A stretch of DNA of 64,000 bases, taken from positions 2,344,776-2,408,775 of the forward strand of contig VJWM01000044.1 in assembly GCA_010909165.1 (NCBI GenBank), in the 5' to 3' direction. The position numbers were made by a program, and so were the translations under genes. This DNA comes from Anthoceros angustus. Taxonomy: Eukaryota > Streptophyta > Anthocerotopsida > Anthocerotales > Anthocerotaceae. The notes under the pieces were generated by a model. The model had not been told where the DNA came from. It did no database searches and saw only the letters and a program-made list of their open reading frames with translations. Of the stretch, positions 21,930-33,571 are shown piece by piece (the first letter of the stretch is position 1; each line of letters opens with the position of its first letter).

Positions 21930-23329
21930 ATGGCCTACCCCAATCTGCAGTTGAGGGACGTTGGGACCTGGCTGAACAGGGAGGAGATTTTTCTTCATGC
22001 GGGAGTTGGTCTGCTGGCTTTTAAGGTTAGTGTTGAGAATGTGATGACGGATTGGCAGCTCAGCAGAAGGTTGATGAGAATTCACGCGGTGCAGGTGCTT
22101 GGGGGTAAATTTAGAAATGTGATGCCAAGTGATGTCCGACATCCTGGAGCTCTTGCAAAAGTTTCTATAGCCGGTATGCAGATGCTTCTGTTGGAGTTCG
22201 TGGCTAGTGCATGCCTTTTTTCTCACGAGATTGCTGTGCGCGAGTGACAGCACGGGGGAGTCCGTATGCGAGTGATGTTCAGAAGTCCGTCATCAAAGAC
22301 CTGTTCAGGCAATTTGGTTGCCACCATTGCGGCAGGAAAACTGGAACCAGGTGTGTTTCCAGAAGTTGTCAATTTATCTTGCTATTCACGCCGTTGGGGG
22401 AAGCAGGCTCCTGCTCCTGAGATAATGGCAGCACTGAAGGTGCAGAAGTTGTTCATGTGTCTTGCTGTTCATGCCATTGGAGAAAACAGAGCTTCCTGCT
22501 CTTGAGAAAAATGTACTTGATGTATCAGTATCTCAGACCACATGCCACCCAACTTGATTGTACACGGACCAAGGGGGTCGGTGAGCAAGAGTCTTCAGAA
22601 GAAAGATGAAGAAGCTGCACAGAGGTTCTATCCGCAGTGCCGTTACTGTATTAAGCTACAGAGCACAGCCCTCCGCCATCGTGGTCCACCTCTGGTTCTG
22701 CATTGGAAGCGAGGCTGGCCCGAGGTATTAACTTCTCATGGTGGGCCGATGGTGGGCCTTGGCAGTGGCCTGACTTCGTTGCCTTTGGGTGCAGCCATTC
22801 TGTTACGCTGGATTCTTCTTGGGGTTGGCGCAGCTGAGGGATTCAAGGCCCTTCAGTTACTTCTCTAAGGAGAAAGTACTTGCCATTGTTTCGTCCATGA
22901 GGAGCTTCACTAGTCTCCAGGAGGTGGGACCAACACGCTTACATTCGATCCGAGAGGAGATTGATGCTATACGACTCAGAGACAAACAGGTGGCAATCCC
23001 ATGCCTCTCACGTCCTTCCTATGTGATAGCAATCTTCTTATGCTGATAACTGAAGGTAGCCTCATTTGGTGTGGCCTCATTTGGTGTGTCCTCATTTGTG
23101 TGGCCTCATTTGGTGTGGCCTCGTTTGGTGTGGCCTCATTTGGTGTGGTCTCCAGATACGAGATGAGATCAACAGAATCGTGCTGGAGAAGGCAGTTTTC
23201 CGGCTGGGTTCTAGAACTGATTCAGATGCGGAAATCGCAGTGACAGAACTGAGAGCAGAGCTTGAAAGAAACGCGAAATTGAAAGCAAAATTGAAGGACG
23301 ACATGAAATTGGTGAGTGACGAGCTATGA
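21930..23329 (+). CDS. Conserved plant protein with HNH-like zinc site (one frameshift)
   Basis: Exons 21930-22350, 22529-22724, 22795-22989 and 23156-23329. The family is one I recognise from land plants but cannot name. Segments: LRDVGTWLNREEIFLHAGVG, DWQLSRRLMRIHAVQ, HPGALAKVSIAGMQMLL (a possible membrane helix), YASDVQKSVIKDLFRQFGC, then CHHCGRKTG, SDHMPPN, RFYPQCRYC. The Cys pairs around DHMPPN resemble a treble-clef HNH fold, suggesting nucleic-acid binding or cutting; this is inference. A C-terminal charged part looks coiled-coil. Near 22235-22245 the frame runs into TGA, and one missing base would restore it. All splice phases agree only if that base is counted, so this may be a sequence error or a recent mutation. 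Confidence 0.65.
23064..23155. repeat. 15-bp tandem repeat ending at a splice acceptor
   Basis: Six or so copies of cctcatttggtgtgg fill the 3' end of the last intron of the preceding gene. The final copy changes to ggtctccag and forms the acceptor at 23155. Confidence 0.9.
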
Positions 23330-23999
23330 ACACGGTAAAAGATAGACCACCCAACGGTGTGACCAGGGAGGAGTAGTCAGTTTTCTCGTCCCGGCCGGCT
23401 ACACGCTAACAAGGGTAATGTGGCCTGACCCTTGTGTCACGCTCATCCGACCACACCATGAAACTGAATGGTGATAAACGGAGATGTGTCCCGCCAACTA
23501 CATGTATGCAATGTTCATGACGAAGCTCGAGAATGGGAGGGCATGTCACATGACTTATCAGGTTACTGACATCTACGGGCAGGTCTTCAGATAGAGCTAA
23601 GGGGAATGCTACGAGAGCTCCTGCTCACCACAAGCCCATCGAATGCAATGAACTCATGGCCGCTCTGTGGTGCTGGATCGAAACTGCTTCTTCGGTGTCC
23701 TTTTCAGCGTCATCGCGGGGGACGAGGAGGCTTGCGGCATTGCTGATTGCGAAAGGAAACACGGCATCTTTGCCCGAATCCGTCCTGGCACTTAGGTTGC
23801 CCGGATGTGAGTGTTCCCGCTCTCAGGTGGCCATGGCGTAAAGAGCTTTGCCCAGACTGCCAAGAAGGCATATCATCCATCACGTCTTGCCAGTTGGGGA
23901 ATCTTCGGTAAAAGGCATGAGCCGTCCTTCAGAGGAAATGTCCTAGCACGTAGGATCACCAAATTCAGAGTCCTCCACATCGGAGGAAAACCTTCAACT
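23330..23999. other. Convergent intergenic
   Basis: 3' flanks of the plus-strand HNH-like gene and the minus-strand methyltransferase. No coding signal is supported. Confidence 0.5.
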
Positions 24000-25186
24000 T
24001 CATCCCTCAACATCACCATCATCTTCGTGTTCGCAAACCGGAAGAAAATACGTGTCCAGCTGCCAATATTTGCGTTCCACACCCGCCCAAGTTGTTTCAT
24101 CAACACAGGACTTGACTGGAAGAGGGATAAACTGGGTGGCAAACCCCGAATGAGCCAGCTCTAACGCAACCAACTGGCAGTAAACCACATGGAAAAAGGC
24201 ATAGTCTGCGCAAAGACCATTGAAGTAGGAGTAGATGCCTCCAGGTTTGAGAAGCCGAGGAAGCAAGCTGTGAAACTCCTTGAGATCTTCGTAGTATTCC
24301 CCGTAAGTGTCGAAGAAGATGCCTGCACACGGGAAGCACAGACTTGAGAGCCGGGTGAGGGCAGAAGCACCGAATTCTGGAAACACGCACACCCACAAAG
24401 GGGAGGCATACCATCATACTGTCCGAGTTGCGGGACCACATCCTGCCAACGACCCTGAACGATGGTGACATTGGGCTTGTCTCCCCAGCCAGAAGCCAAC
24501 ATGCGGGCATGAACATCAGGATGAGCTTCGATGATGGTGTGGGAGGAGGGGTTGTAACGTTGGATAGCAGTATCCACCAGCCCCATTCCGAATCCTACAT
24601 TGAGAATGTCCCCACCCCTGGCGCACACCGCCTTGGCATGAGCCTCCATCAACGGAGTCTCCCAAGCCATCATCACCGCCTTGCTCTCCTCATCCACCAG
24701 CCTGTCCTCGGTGTACTCCACCCTTTCTTTCAGGTAGCTCCTGGCGGCCGGGTCCGAAGCCGACTCCCTCGCTCGCTTCTCCGATGCGCCCAGAATCAAC
24801 TCGGCTTGCAAACCTGGATTTGGGCCAGTTCAGAGATGGACAGGAGAGCGAAAATCCATGCTGTGGCACACACGGGTCCTAACGGTTGAGGGCGGCGGCA
24901 TACCAGCATCCAGGAGAATGTCGAAGGCGGCCTGGTGCCCATTGTCCATGGCATAGTCTCCAGCGCTGCGGCCCGAGGGGTCGAGAGCGTTCCAAGGAGC
25001 CCCGGCCTCCAGCAGGCGCTTGACCACATCCGCGTGGCCATGGCGTGCGGCGTGGATGAGCGGGGGCACCCCGTGCTCATCCGCCTCGCTTGCATCCGCT
25101 CCTCCCGCCAGCAAACGCTCCACCTTCGCCAAGCTGCCTTCCTCCGCGGCCTTCCATAGCGCTGCTGCAGGCGACTCATCAGCCAT
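24000..25186 (-). CDS. RMT2: RMT2-type protein arginine delta-N-methyltransferase with ankyrin repeats
   Basis: Yeast Rmt2 methylates the delta nitrogen of an arginine in a ribosomal protein using S-adenosylmethionine. Three exons (25186-24904, 24813-24412, 24322-24000) join in phase to 335 residues. Residues 1-95 carry ankyrin repeats (GVPPLIHAARHGHADVVKRL; DPSGRSAGDYAMDNGHQ). The methyltransferase domain follows: YTEDRLVDEESKAVMMAWE, the SAM loop LNVGFGMGLVD, TIIEAHPDVHARM, then DTYGEYYEDLKEF, LLKPGGIYSYFNGLCAD and FFHVVYC. This order and the N-terminal ankyrins are standard for the family. The ATG at 25186 is chosen because the upstream in-frame candidate is not ATG. The gene is head to head with CtpA, 168 bp apart. 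No lesion is seen. Confidence 0.93.
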
Positions 25187-25354
25187 TTCGCTTCCCAAGT
25201 GCTAAAACCCTGAACCCCGTCGTTTGCACTTGAAACCCTAGCACCTTCCTGCGCGCAGCGCGCGAGAGGAGTTTGTCGTTGGAAATTCCTGGTTTGAGCG
25301 AGGAATGGTTTGCGCTCCGAATGGTTTGTGCTCGGAATGGTTTGTTCTCCTTCG
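25187..25354. promoter_or_regulatory. Bidirectional promoter region (RMT2 / CtpA)
   Basis: 168 bp separate divergent start codons. It contains gcgcgcagcgcgcg (near 25250) and four spaced copies of aatggttt(g) variants at 25305-25345, just ahead of the CtpA start. Shared control is inferred from spacing. Confidence 0.5.
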
Positions 25355-27061
25355 ATGGAGGTACAGCGTGCGCTTCAGTTTCATCAGCTCGCTTGCCTAC
25401 CAGGGGGAAGCGCGGCAGCTGGTTTGCTGCACCAGAAAAATCTGCGATGCGGCGCATCGAGGTGGATGCCGAGGGCGGGAGAAACCGGCGGCAGATCATC
25501 GCGTCGGAGCAGAGCCGATGCGCCGTGCACGGTGTCGTGGCGATGTGCTGCAACCGATCTGGATCGTTCCGGATCTGACACGGCTGACGGCGACTGTTCT
25601 TCCTCCTGCGCTGAGAGAGTGTGGCGCGATGCGGTGAAGGATGTGTTTCGTGGCGGGGCTGTGATGCGGAGAACTTCCCCGGCTGTACTGGCATGCCGTT
25701 CTTGGCAGGAAGAAGAACGATGGGAAGGCAGCAGCGCTGGCTCCGGGACGGGGAGATGGATGACCAAGATCGTGGCCGGCCTTGCCCTTGCGTGCGTGCT
25801 GTCATGCTCGGACGTGGCTCAGCACTGTCGGCATTCAGAAGCGGCAGCGGAGGAGGCTCTCTCGAGCCAGGGTGCTTCCGAAGGCCGGCAGGAGGACGAT
25901 TGCACGGCCCTGGCAGCAGAGGAGGAGCAGGATCGGGAGGAGGCGAGCGTCACCAGCGAGTCCGTGGTGGAGGAGGCCTGGGAGGTGGTGGACGAATTCT
26001 TCTTCGACGCGCGCCACAGGGAGTGGTCCAGGGAAGCCTGGATGAAGAAGAAGGAAGAGGTGCTCCGGCGGCCGATACGCAGCCGGATGGCAGCGTACGC
26101 AGCCATCCGCAGCATGCTCGGCAGCCTAAAGGACCCGTACACCCGCTTCCTGTCCCCGGACCAGTTCTCGCAGCTCACCAAGTACGACGTGACGGGCATC
26201 GGGCTGAACGTGGGAGCGGTGGCCGACCCCTCGGACCCTGCCACAAGCCGGCTCAAGGTGCTGGGAATAGTGCTAGGCAGCCCGGCCGCGCAGGCGGGCG
26301 TGCGGCAGGGCGACGAGCTCCTGTCCGTGGACGGTGCCAGCGTGGTCGGCAAGACGGCCTTCGAGGCCTCGTCCCTCATCCAGGGGCCCAAGGGCACGTC
26401 GGTGCAGCTCCAGGTCCGGCGCGGCCCATGCTCCCTCCCGCAACAGGTGACGGTGGCCCGGCAGCAGAACGTGCGCAGCCCCGTGCTGTACCGCCTGCAG
26501 CCCCGCACCGGCGTGGGGTACATCCAGGTGAAGGAGCTGAACGCGGTGGCCCAGCGCGACCTGGTGACGGCCATGCAGCGGCTGGAGCAGGCGGGCGCCA
26601 CCTCCCTGGTGCTGGACCTGCAGGACAACCCCGGGGGCCTGGTCCAGGCCGGCATCGAGATCGCCAAGGTGTTCCTGGCCCCGGGGACACCGTGGTGGCC
26701 ACCGCCGGCCGCAGCGGCAACAGCTCCCGCACCATCGCCGCCTCGGCGCTGTCCGGGCTCCCGCTCTCCGCGCCCCGCTCACCGTGCTGGTGAACGAGCG
26801 CACGGCCAGCGCCAGCGAGATCGTGGCGGCGGCCCTGCACGACAACCGCCGCGCCCTCCTGGTGGGCCGCCGCACCTTCGGCAAGGGCCTCATCCAGTCC
26901 ATCTACGAGCTCAGCGACGGCTCCGGCGTCGTCCTCACTGTGGGCAAGTACGTCACCCCGCCCGCGCCGACATCGACGGCCGCGGCATCGACCCCGACTC
27001 CTCCCGCATCCCGCCCCCGGACCAGGCGCGACTCCAGCTCGCCACCTGCCGCCACCCTTAA
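25355..27061 (+). CDS. CTPA: C-terminal processing peptidase (CtpA, S41, PDZ), frameshifted in this sequence
   Basis: CtpA trims the C-terminal tail of photosystem II protein D1 in the thylakoid lumen. From the ATG at 25355 a long N-terminus ends in a lumen-targeting-like segment (KIVAGLALACVLSCSDVAQ). Then come EVVDEFFFDARHREWS, LGSLKDPYTRFLSPDQF, a PDZ domain (GSPAAQAGVRQGDELLSVDG) and VLDLQDNPGGLVQAGIEIAK. The catalytic pair follows in two further frames: Ser in ERTASASEIVAAALHDN and Lys in RRTFGKGLIQS. The end (ADIDGRGIDPD) returns to the first frame. Three frame changes lie near 26685, 26765 and 26965, each equal to one missing base and each in a run of C and G. Domains stay well conserved across them, which favours sequence error over a dead gene. 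No intron is evident and the gene is extremely GC-rich. Confidence 0.85.
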   Translation: MEVQRALQFHQLACLPGGSAAAGLLHQKNLRCGASRWMPRAGETGGRSSRRSRADAPCTVSWRCAATDLDRSGSDTADGDCSSSCAERVWRDAVKDVFRGGAVMRRTSPAVLACRSWQEEERWEGSSAGSGTGRWMTKIVAGLALACVLSCSDVAQHCRHSEAAAEEALSSQGASEGRQEDDCTALAAEEEQDREEASVTSESVVEEAWEVVDEFFFDARHREWSREAWMKKKEEVLRRPIRSRMAAYAAIRSMLGSLKDPYTRFLSPDQFSQLTKYDVTGIGLNVGAVADPSDPATSRLKVLGIVLGSPAAQAGVRQGDELLSVDGASVVGKTAFEASSLIQGPKGTSVQLQVRRGPCSLPQQVTVARQQNVRSPVLYRLQPRTGVGYIQVKELNAVAQRDLVTAMQRLEQAGATSLVLDLQDNPGGLVQAGIEIAKVFLAPGTPWWPPPAAAATAPAPSPPRRCPGSRSPRPAHRAGERAHGQRQRDRGGGPARQPPRPPGGPPHLRQGPHPVHLRAQRRLRRRPHCGQVRHPARADIDGRGIDPDSSRIPPPDQARLQLATCRHP

Positions 27062-27569
27062 CCACCTCCCACTCGTTTTTTCCTGTGCTATCCAATCCTA
27101 TTTTTAGTAATTTTTATATTATCTTACTCCCGGCCACAAGAGACGCTCAACGCGCCGGGCGTGCGCTCCTCGATTGTGCCCTGCCCGGTATACCTACGCC
27201 TGCTACATACATATGTAGGCACTGTACGGTACGTGAGGTTTATTTTTAGCAAACGAAATACATAACTTGCCGTTTGCTTGGATTTCTTGGCCACCGCGGA
27301 GAGCCTGTTTGTCCGCTTGCGCGCTTGCTTGGCGCACCACATCTTCGGCTTGGCCTTGGCCTTGCATTGGCGTTGGCGTTGGCGTTGGCGTGCGCAGGCT
27401 TCTGTGTGAGATGCCGATGTTGTTACCAGCAGCGTCTGGATCTGACGAGACGGGGGCGCGCCGTCGGGCTGGCTAGCCCGGGAGGGGGCTCGCAAATTAT
27501 GCCACTGCCTCGGAAGTCTGGTGCAATTCGCTGCACGGCGAGGCGCGCAGGGGGCCACCTGCGGCCGCC
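27062..27569. other. Intergenic
   Basis: 3' flank of CtpA and the leader of the IRE-like kinase gene. A short run of ggcgtt copies lies at 27368-27392. No gene is seen. Confidence 0.5.
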
Positions 27570-30500
27570 ATGGCCGCTGATGCACCTGGGACCTCGTGGA
27601 TCGCTGCTCTGCCTGCCATTTCTGTGACCCAGGCGGCGTCGTCTGCATCTGCATCCGGGTCCGGGGAGCCTGGGCTGGTTGCGGGAATGAGGAGGCTTCA
27701 CATGCGCCACAGCAGCGCAGGGGACGTGGACTCGTCGGACAATGAGGTGTGTGTATTGGATGCGGGACAGCTCGCTGATGCGGGCGTGGGATGGGAGAAT
27801 TTTTTCATTTCTGGTTGGAATTGTGACGGACTTGTCTTCGGATCTGGCGCTGGCTGCTTGTTTCGTGTCCGTCAGAGTCCGATGAGCCAGCCGGATACCC
27901 CGAAGGAGACGGAGTCGCCCCGCTTTCAGGCGCTGCTCAGGATGACTGCGGGGGGGAGAGCCAAGCCCGTGAAGGATATCAAGAGCTTCTCGCACGAGCT
28001 TGATCCCAAGGGCGTCCGTCTCAATGACTACTGGAAGCCGCATAGCACCAATGATTTGGAGGTAACGTTCTGCCTGTGCTGTTGCTGGTCGGGAACGGCA
28101 ACGAGAGGCCGACGTCTGGGCCGACGAGCTGGTTGTTTGTTGCAGGAAATTCTGGTCACATTGCGTGCGAGGTTCAATTCCGTCAAGCTGGAAGTTGATT
28201 CCGAGCTCCATGCGTTTGCTGCCGATCTGGTTGAGGTGCTGGAGAGCGCAGAGTGTGGCCATCCGCATGCGCAGGAGTGCGTGGAGGATCTCTTGGTGTT
28301 GGCTCGAAAGTGCGCAACAATGTCACCTGCAGATTTTCGGCAGCATTGTGAGGCCATTGTGCAGGAAGTGGATGACAGGAGGCAAGAGTTACCGATTGGG
28401 ATGCTCAAACAGCTTCATACTCGCATGCTTTTTATTCTCACCAGGTGCACCAGGCTGTTGCAGTTTGAGAAGCAGAATGGACTGGATGGGAACGGGACCC
28501 CGGAAAAGGCTTCTTTGGATCGAGCCTGGGCTGTTAATAGGTGCGGAAGGGCCTCCTTTAATGACAGGAGGGTCGTTTTTGCACACCAAAGGCTGGCCGA
28601 TGGATTCAGGCATGCCTCAATGGCCCAAAGCAATCCATCCAGGGTCTCTGCGAGTCTGATGGACGTGCAGGATCGTGGTTTAGGGTCTGACCAGGAATCT
28701 GCACAGGATGCCTTGCCTGGTGCTAGGCAGGGTGGATCATGGAAGAGTTTCCTTCCCACAACTGAGCAGGGTAGCCGTGGAGGAGCAGCCATTCCTGCTC
28801 CTGCTGCTCAGCAGTCAAGGAAGGATACTAAAGTAGTAGAGACTTCAGGGTGTGCCTCTCTACAACTGGAGATGCAGGACAAGGAGCTTTCTGTTCCGTG
28901 TCACTTGTCCAGGGGTATAGATATGCACACAGCTGGACCTTCCGAGAGAGTTGCTTGGGCTTCTGGAAGTGACCATTTGGAGGACAGCTCTCTTGTCATA
29001 TGCAGAATCTGCGAAGATCATGTTCCTAGCGTGTGTCTGGAAGTACACTCACGAATATGTGCTTATGCCGACAGGTGTGATCACAAAACGCTGAGCACAG
29101 ATGAGCGATTGCTAAGATTAGCCGAGCTCCTTGACAGGTTGTCAGATTTCCACACTACAGCCTGCTCACAGATAGCAGCAAGTGGTCGTGTGGATGAAAG
29201 TCAGGCTTTGCTGCCAGTAGATCCCCGTCTGAACCCTTGCTCCAAGGAGTCTCAAGAGCCTGCTACACATTTGGAAGAACCTCCACATTCCCTTTCCCTC
29301 AACAGGCAGCAGATGTACCCATCGTGTTCATCTATATCCTCTCTGACAAGGGTTACCAGTCAGAGTGACTTGTCAATGGTTGGCCGAATCCCTCTGGTGG
29401 CATCAGAAAACGTTATGCAGGTGTGACATGATTGGGCTCCATCCTGTCTCCCACCAACGCAAACAGTTTTCTGAGGACTGCGTCTGATTGTCATTCATTG
29501 TGTCTGCACAGATCAATGAGTTGGCTGACATTGCGAGATGTGTTGGAAATGCAAAAGTAGCTGACGGAGGGGCCTTTGAGTACCTTGAGTCATGCATGCA
29601 AGATTTAGAAGAGATCCTGCAGCAAAATACAGCTGCAGCCCTGACTGTCTACACTTTTGGGAGGCGCATACAGAAACTTGTCAGGTAATATCCTCTAAGA
29701 TCTCATGCTAGCCCTCTAACAGTGATATTAATGAAACTGGACGTGAAATTGAGAATTATCTTGTGTGGATTTAACTTGGCTAGTTAGGTGTGGTTTTCTT
29801 CTGAGCAGGAAACAACGGCAGATAGTTCTGCAAAGGTGTGTGCTAGGACCTGACTTATGGCGATGTACACATGGTTTATTAGATACATCACCAACCTAAC
29901 ATCAGTTGTATACACTGTAAGATTTTGTGTGATGGTAGAGCGTAAGTGTAACTTGTGCGGTGGTCTGTGATGCGGCGGCAGGGAGAAGCTGTTGACAGCC
30001 AGTGATGGTGCAGAGTTCAGTAGCTCCGATGAGATTGAGTACGAGGACGACGCTTTCAGGTCCACACCTGTCCACCCTGCATACAAGGATCGGACCACCA
30101 TTGATGATTTCGAGATCATCAAGGCCATCAGTAGGGGGGCTTTTGGGAGAGTATTTCTGGCAAGAAAGAGAACGACGGGAGATCTGTTTGCCATCAAGGT
30201 ATGAACAAGAGCTTTTTTCTCTCAGATGCATTTTTTTTCTCAAAACCTCTTCTTCCTTTCCCCAGTTCATCGCCAATGTACTAGGAGTTTGGAAAACTCA
30301 GCTTGGACCAATGTTGTCTGTAATATTTCTACCCCGATAACTTGGTTGTTGCACCAATGTCCAGGCTAATGAACGAACTAGTTTTCATTCACAGTCTTAT
30401 CGAGGATTGCCATGTGCAGGTTCTACGGAAGTCTGACATGATGCGGAAAAATGCTGTGGAAAGTGTCCAAGCTGAGAGGAACATTTTGATATCAGTTCGA

Positions 30501-32777
30501 AACCCTTTTGTGGTATGGAAGTACTTGCAGTTCACCTTGCGTACACGTCCTGGTTCCTGTGTGCAATCTCATTATTTGGTCTTCTGATCTTGTGAACAAA
30601 GGCTAGTAGAACACGTGCTGTTTATGGGGACCCACATGCATGAAATCTGTTTCCTCTGTATTTGTCTTAGGTACGTTTCTTTTATTCCTTCACTTGTAAA
30701 GACAACCTTTATCTGGTGATGGAGTACTTGAATGGGGGTGATCTTTACTCTCTGCTGAGGAACCTAGGATGCTTGGAGGAGGACATGGCCCGGGTCTACA
30801 TTGCAGAGCTGGTTTGTCCACTTTTTACTGCTATGTCGTGTTGCGAAAGCCGTAAAACATACCGAACATCATTTGCTTTGCCCTAACATCCTCATGTCAC
30901 AAGGACTTCTGACCCTGACCACTGCATCTTGCAGGTTCTAGCTCTTGAATACCTGCACTCTTTGGGAGTTGTCCATCGAGACTTAAAGCCTGATAATTTG
31001 TTGATTGCCCATGATGGCCACATAAAGGTCAGATGCTGCCCAATTCTATATGTTGCGAGGGATTTTGTTTTTCGCACTACTGGTTCTCAGATTTCGAAGG
31101 GTCAAAGCTCAAGTTATGCTGTGCAGCTCACCGATTTTGGACTGTCACGAGTGGGTCTTCTGAATAGCACAGAGGATCTTTCCGGGCCAGCTGCAAGCAC
31201 CTCAAAGCTTGCTGATGAAATCAATCATCCTGTGAAAGCTGCAGCTCAACGGTCAGCTGTGGGTACACCCGACTATCTCGCACCAGAGATTCTTCTAGGA
31301 ACTGGACATGGTACGTGTGGAAATTGGTGATTGTAAATATTTAATGGCCCTGAGATGCTTTGGAATCTTCTGGAAACTCATTTCTTCTGTGCCTTATTCC
31401 TTTCTGGGAATAGATAAAGCCAAGGGCACAGGATGAACACCTTTTTGTGGCCAGCCTGACTGAATCTGCAAATTCATCGTGGCCAATACCAAGATGATGA
31501 TAACGTTTTGTTGTCCAGGTATGTCGAAACACATCTGGAGCAGGGGCATAACTTCTCTATTGTTTGTTTGCAGGCTACACTGCAGATTGGTGGTCAACTG
31601 GTGTGATTCTGTTCGAGTTTCTGACAGGCATGCCACCTTTTAATGCAGAACATCCGCAGGTTAGTGTGATATTTCTCCATGATGATGGGGAGTGTCCAGG
31701 TATCCATATCCAAGATTTCTTAGAGTGAGCTCCCGTTTGTGAGCTACCCTAAATCCCATTGCTTGTTTGTGTCCTATGTTCTGTAATTCAGATTATATTT
31801 GACAACATTCTTAATAGGAACATTCCTTGGCCTTCTGTTCCTGAATACATGTCTGTTGAGGCTCAGGATTTACTGGAGAGGTACAACATAGCCTGACAGG
31901 TCTCACCTTAACTGACTGGGTAACGTCCCATAGCTTTCTGATATGTCGTCCTTGTTGGACGTGGGCAGACTTCTTACGTGGGATCCCCATATCCGGCTTG
32001 GTGCAAATGGTGCCACAGAGGTAAAAGCTGACGTCAAGCTCTTGCGCTGTATGTTGTGGCTATTTCTATGTTTTACAGGGAATTTCGGAAGAATCAATTT
32101 GAAGAGAGGAATCAATTGTTTGCAGGTCAAAGCGCATCCTTTTTTCAAGGACATTAACTGGGACACCCTTTCGAGGCAGAAGGTCAATTGAACGATCACA
32201 CCCTGCAATAATTCTGGTTGCTCCAAATTCTGACACCTTAAGCTGAGTAAAGCGTGCATTTTCAGGCTGCCTTCATTCCAAGTCCAGACAGTGCACATGA
32301 TACTAGCTACTTCACATCCCGGCACATGTGGAATCCCGCGGAAGGTATGGATCATGAAATAGGGGACTCAAGTGATTGCGGGAGCAGCATTGGTGGCAGC
32401 AGCACCTCTGGTCAGGAGGATGATGTAAGTTCAAGGGCTTGCACCTTCATGACGTCTCATTTCGTACTCCCCTTTGGCATGTTTGGCGCGAGCTTCTATC
32501 TCGTAGTTATTCCCTGGGTGTGATCATGCAGGGAGATGAGTATCGGGAAGGTGCGGAAATCGATATTACACCTTCCGTTCGAGATTCATTCAGCAATTTC
32601 TCGTATAAGGTGCGCTAGTACTGTGTGACAGTGGGATTTGTTATCAACGGCGGCTGAAACCAGTGCTAAAGCAGGATGTGTGGGGCATTGCAGTGTCTAT
32701 CTCAGTTAGCAGCGATCAACTATGAGGTGGTTTTACAGTCTGGACCTGGATTTGACCTGAAGATGAAGGAGCATTAA
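27570..32777 (+). CDS. IRE-like AGC protein kinase
   Basis: Ser/Thr kinase of the plant IRE (incomplete root hair elongation) group, related to MAST/Greatwall kinases; in Arabidopsis it promotes tip growth. Sixteen exons: 27570-27746, 27876-28061, 28146-29420, 29512-29684, 29982-30198, 30420-30512, 30671-30811, 30935-31027, 31127-31310, 31574-31659, 31792-31880, 31969-32020, 32126-32182, 32266-32424, 32532-32609, 32694-32777. All phases agree, giving 1047 residues. The N-terminal IRE region has [14 protein letters not shown] and [19 protein letters not shown]...HSRIC zinc motif lies near residue 404. Kinase from about residue 640: [46 protein letters not shown], a long insert before the activation-loop end [14 protein letters not shown], then [15 protein letters not shown]. 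The tail has FSNFSYK and [10 protein letters not shown]. Exon 3, at 1275 bp, holds most of the divergent part. Confidence 0.95.
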
Positions 32778-33571
32778 CATTGTCGAATACGTGTACTTGT
32801 ATCAAGGAGTGTAGGACACGTTTTCAGGATAGCTAGGGAAACATCGTCTTGCACAAGACGTAGGAACTATGAAACAGAAATTGACCCACGCAGATCGCAC
32901 TCAAGGAAGGGCGGTCAGATGCCGTAAGATTCTGGTTCTTGGAAAGATGCAGCAGCGATAAAATTCAGGACCCCCACCATACCTCGTGAACAACGTTTCA
33001 GAACCAAACAACAAAATTTGAATGTAGAGACCGGATCAACTCTCTGACAAGGAGGCCAACTACTGTACAACGCAAAACTAAGAACGAAGAATTTCAACAA
33101 TGACATCTTTACTTGTCCTTGTATGACAATGCCCCGAACTTTGCAAGCTCCGATTCCCCTGCACTGAAAGAAACAATCACAGCTTCAATGGCTATGGCAC
33201 CTGCATCGCTCCTCCTTCCTCACGCCTATCTTCTATAACCGTACCCACTCGGAATGTTGTACAGTGAGACAAACCCTGATTTACTACCGCATTATTTACA
33301 AACCTCTACAGACTGTGTCAGGATCCTATCGACCTAATAATGTACTTTCCTCCCAAGATCAGACGCTCGTTGTGTCAGCATAGTAAGCATGTTAGACGGG
33401 GGATCAATAAATTGTTGTGGATCTTAGGACACCAACCGTTCGAACAAGGCCGCTACTACTTCCCAACTTCCCCGTGTGCCAGATCGGAGCTGTCTACGTC
33501 CAAAGAATGAATGAAACGGAGTGTAGAATCTACTGTAACGAAACATGATTCTGAGCTCAAAAGAAGGCAGT
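32778..33571. other. Convergent 3' flanks
   Basis: 795 bp between the stops of the kinase and the minus-strand histidine kinase. It probably holds both 3' UTRs. No coding signal is seen. Confidence 0.6.

Noticed and set aside
24428-24889. Plus-strand frame of 153 codons
   Set aside because: It is the antisense shadow of the RMT2 exon on the minus strand.
25621-26793. 390-codon frame inside CtpA
   Set aside because: It is a second frame of the GC-rich peptidase gene. Only its last part, after the first frameshift, carries family sequence.
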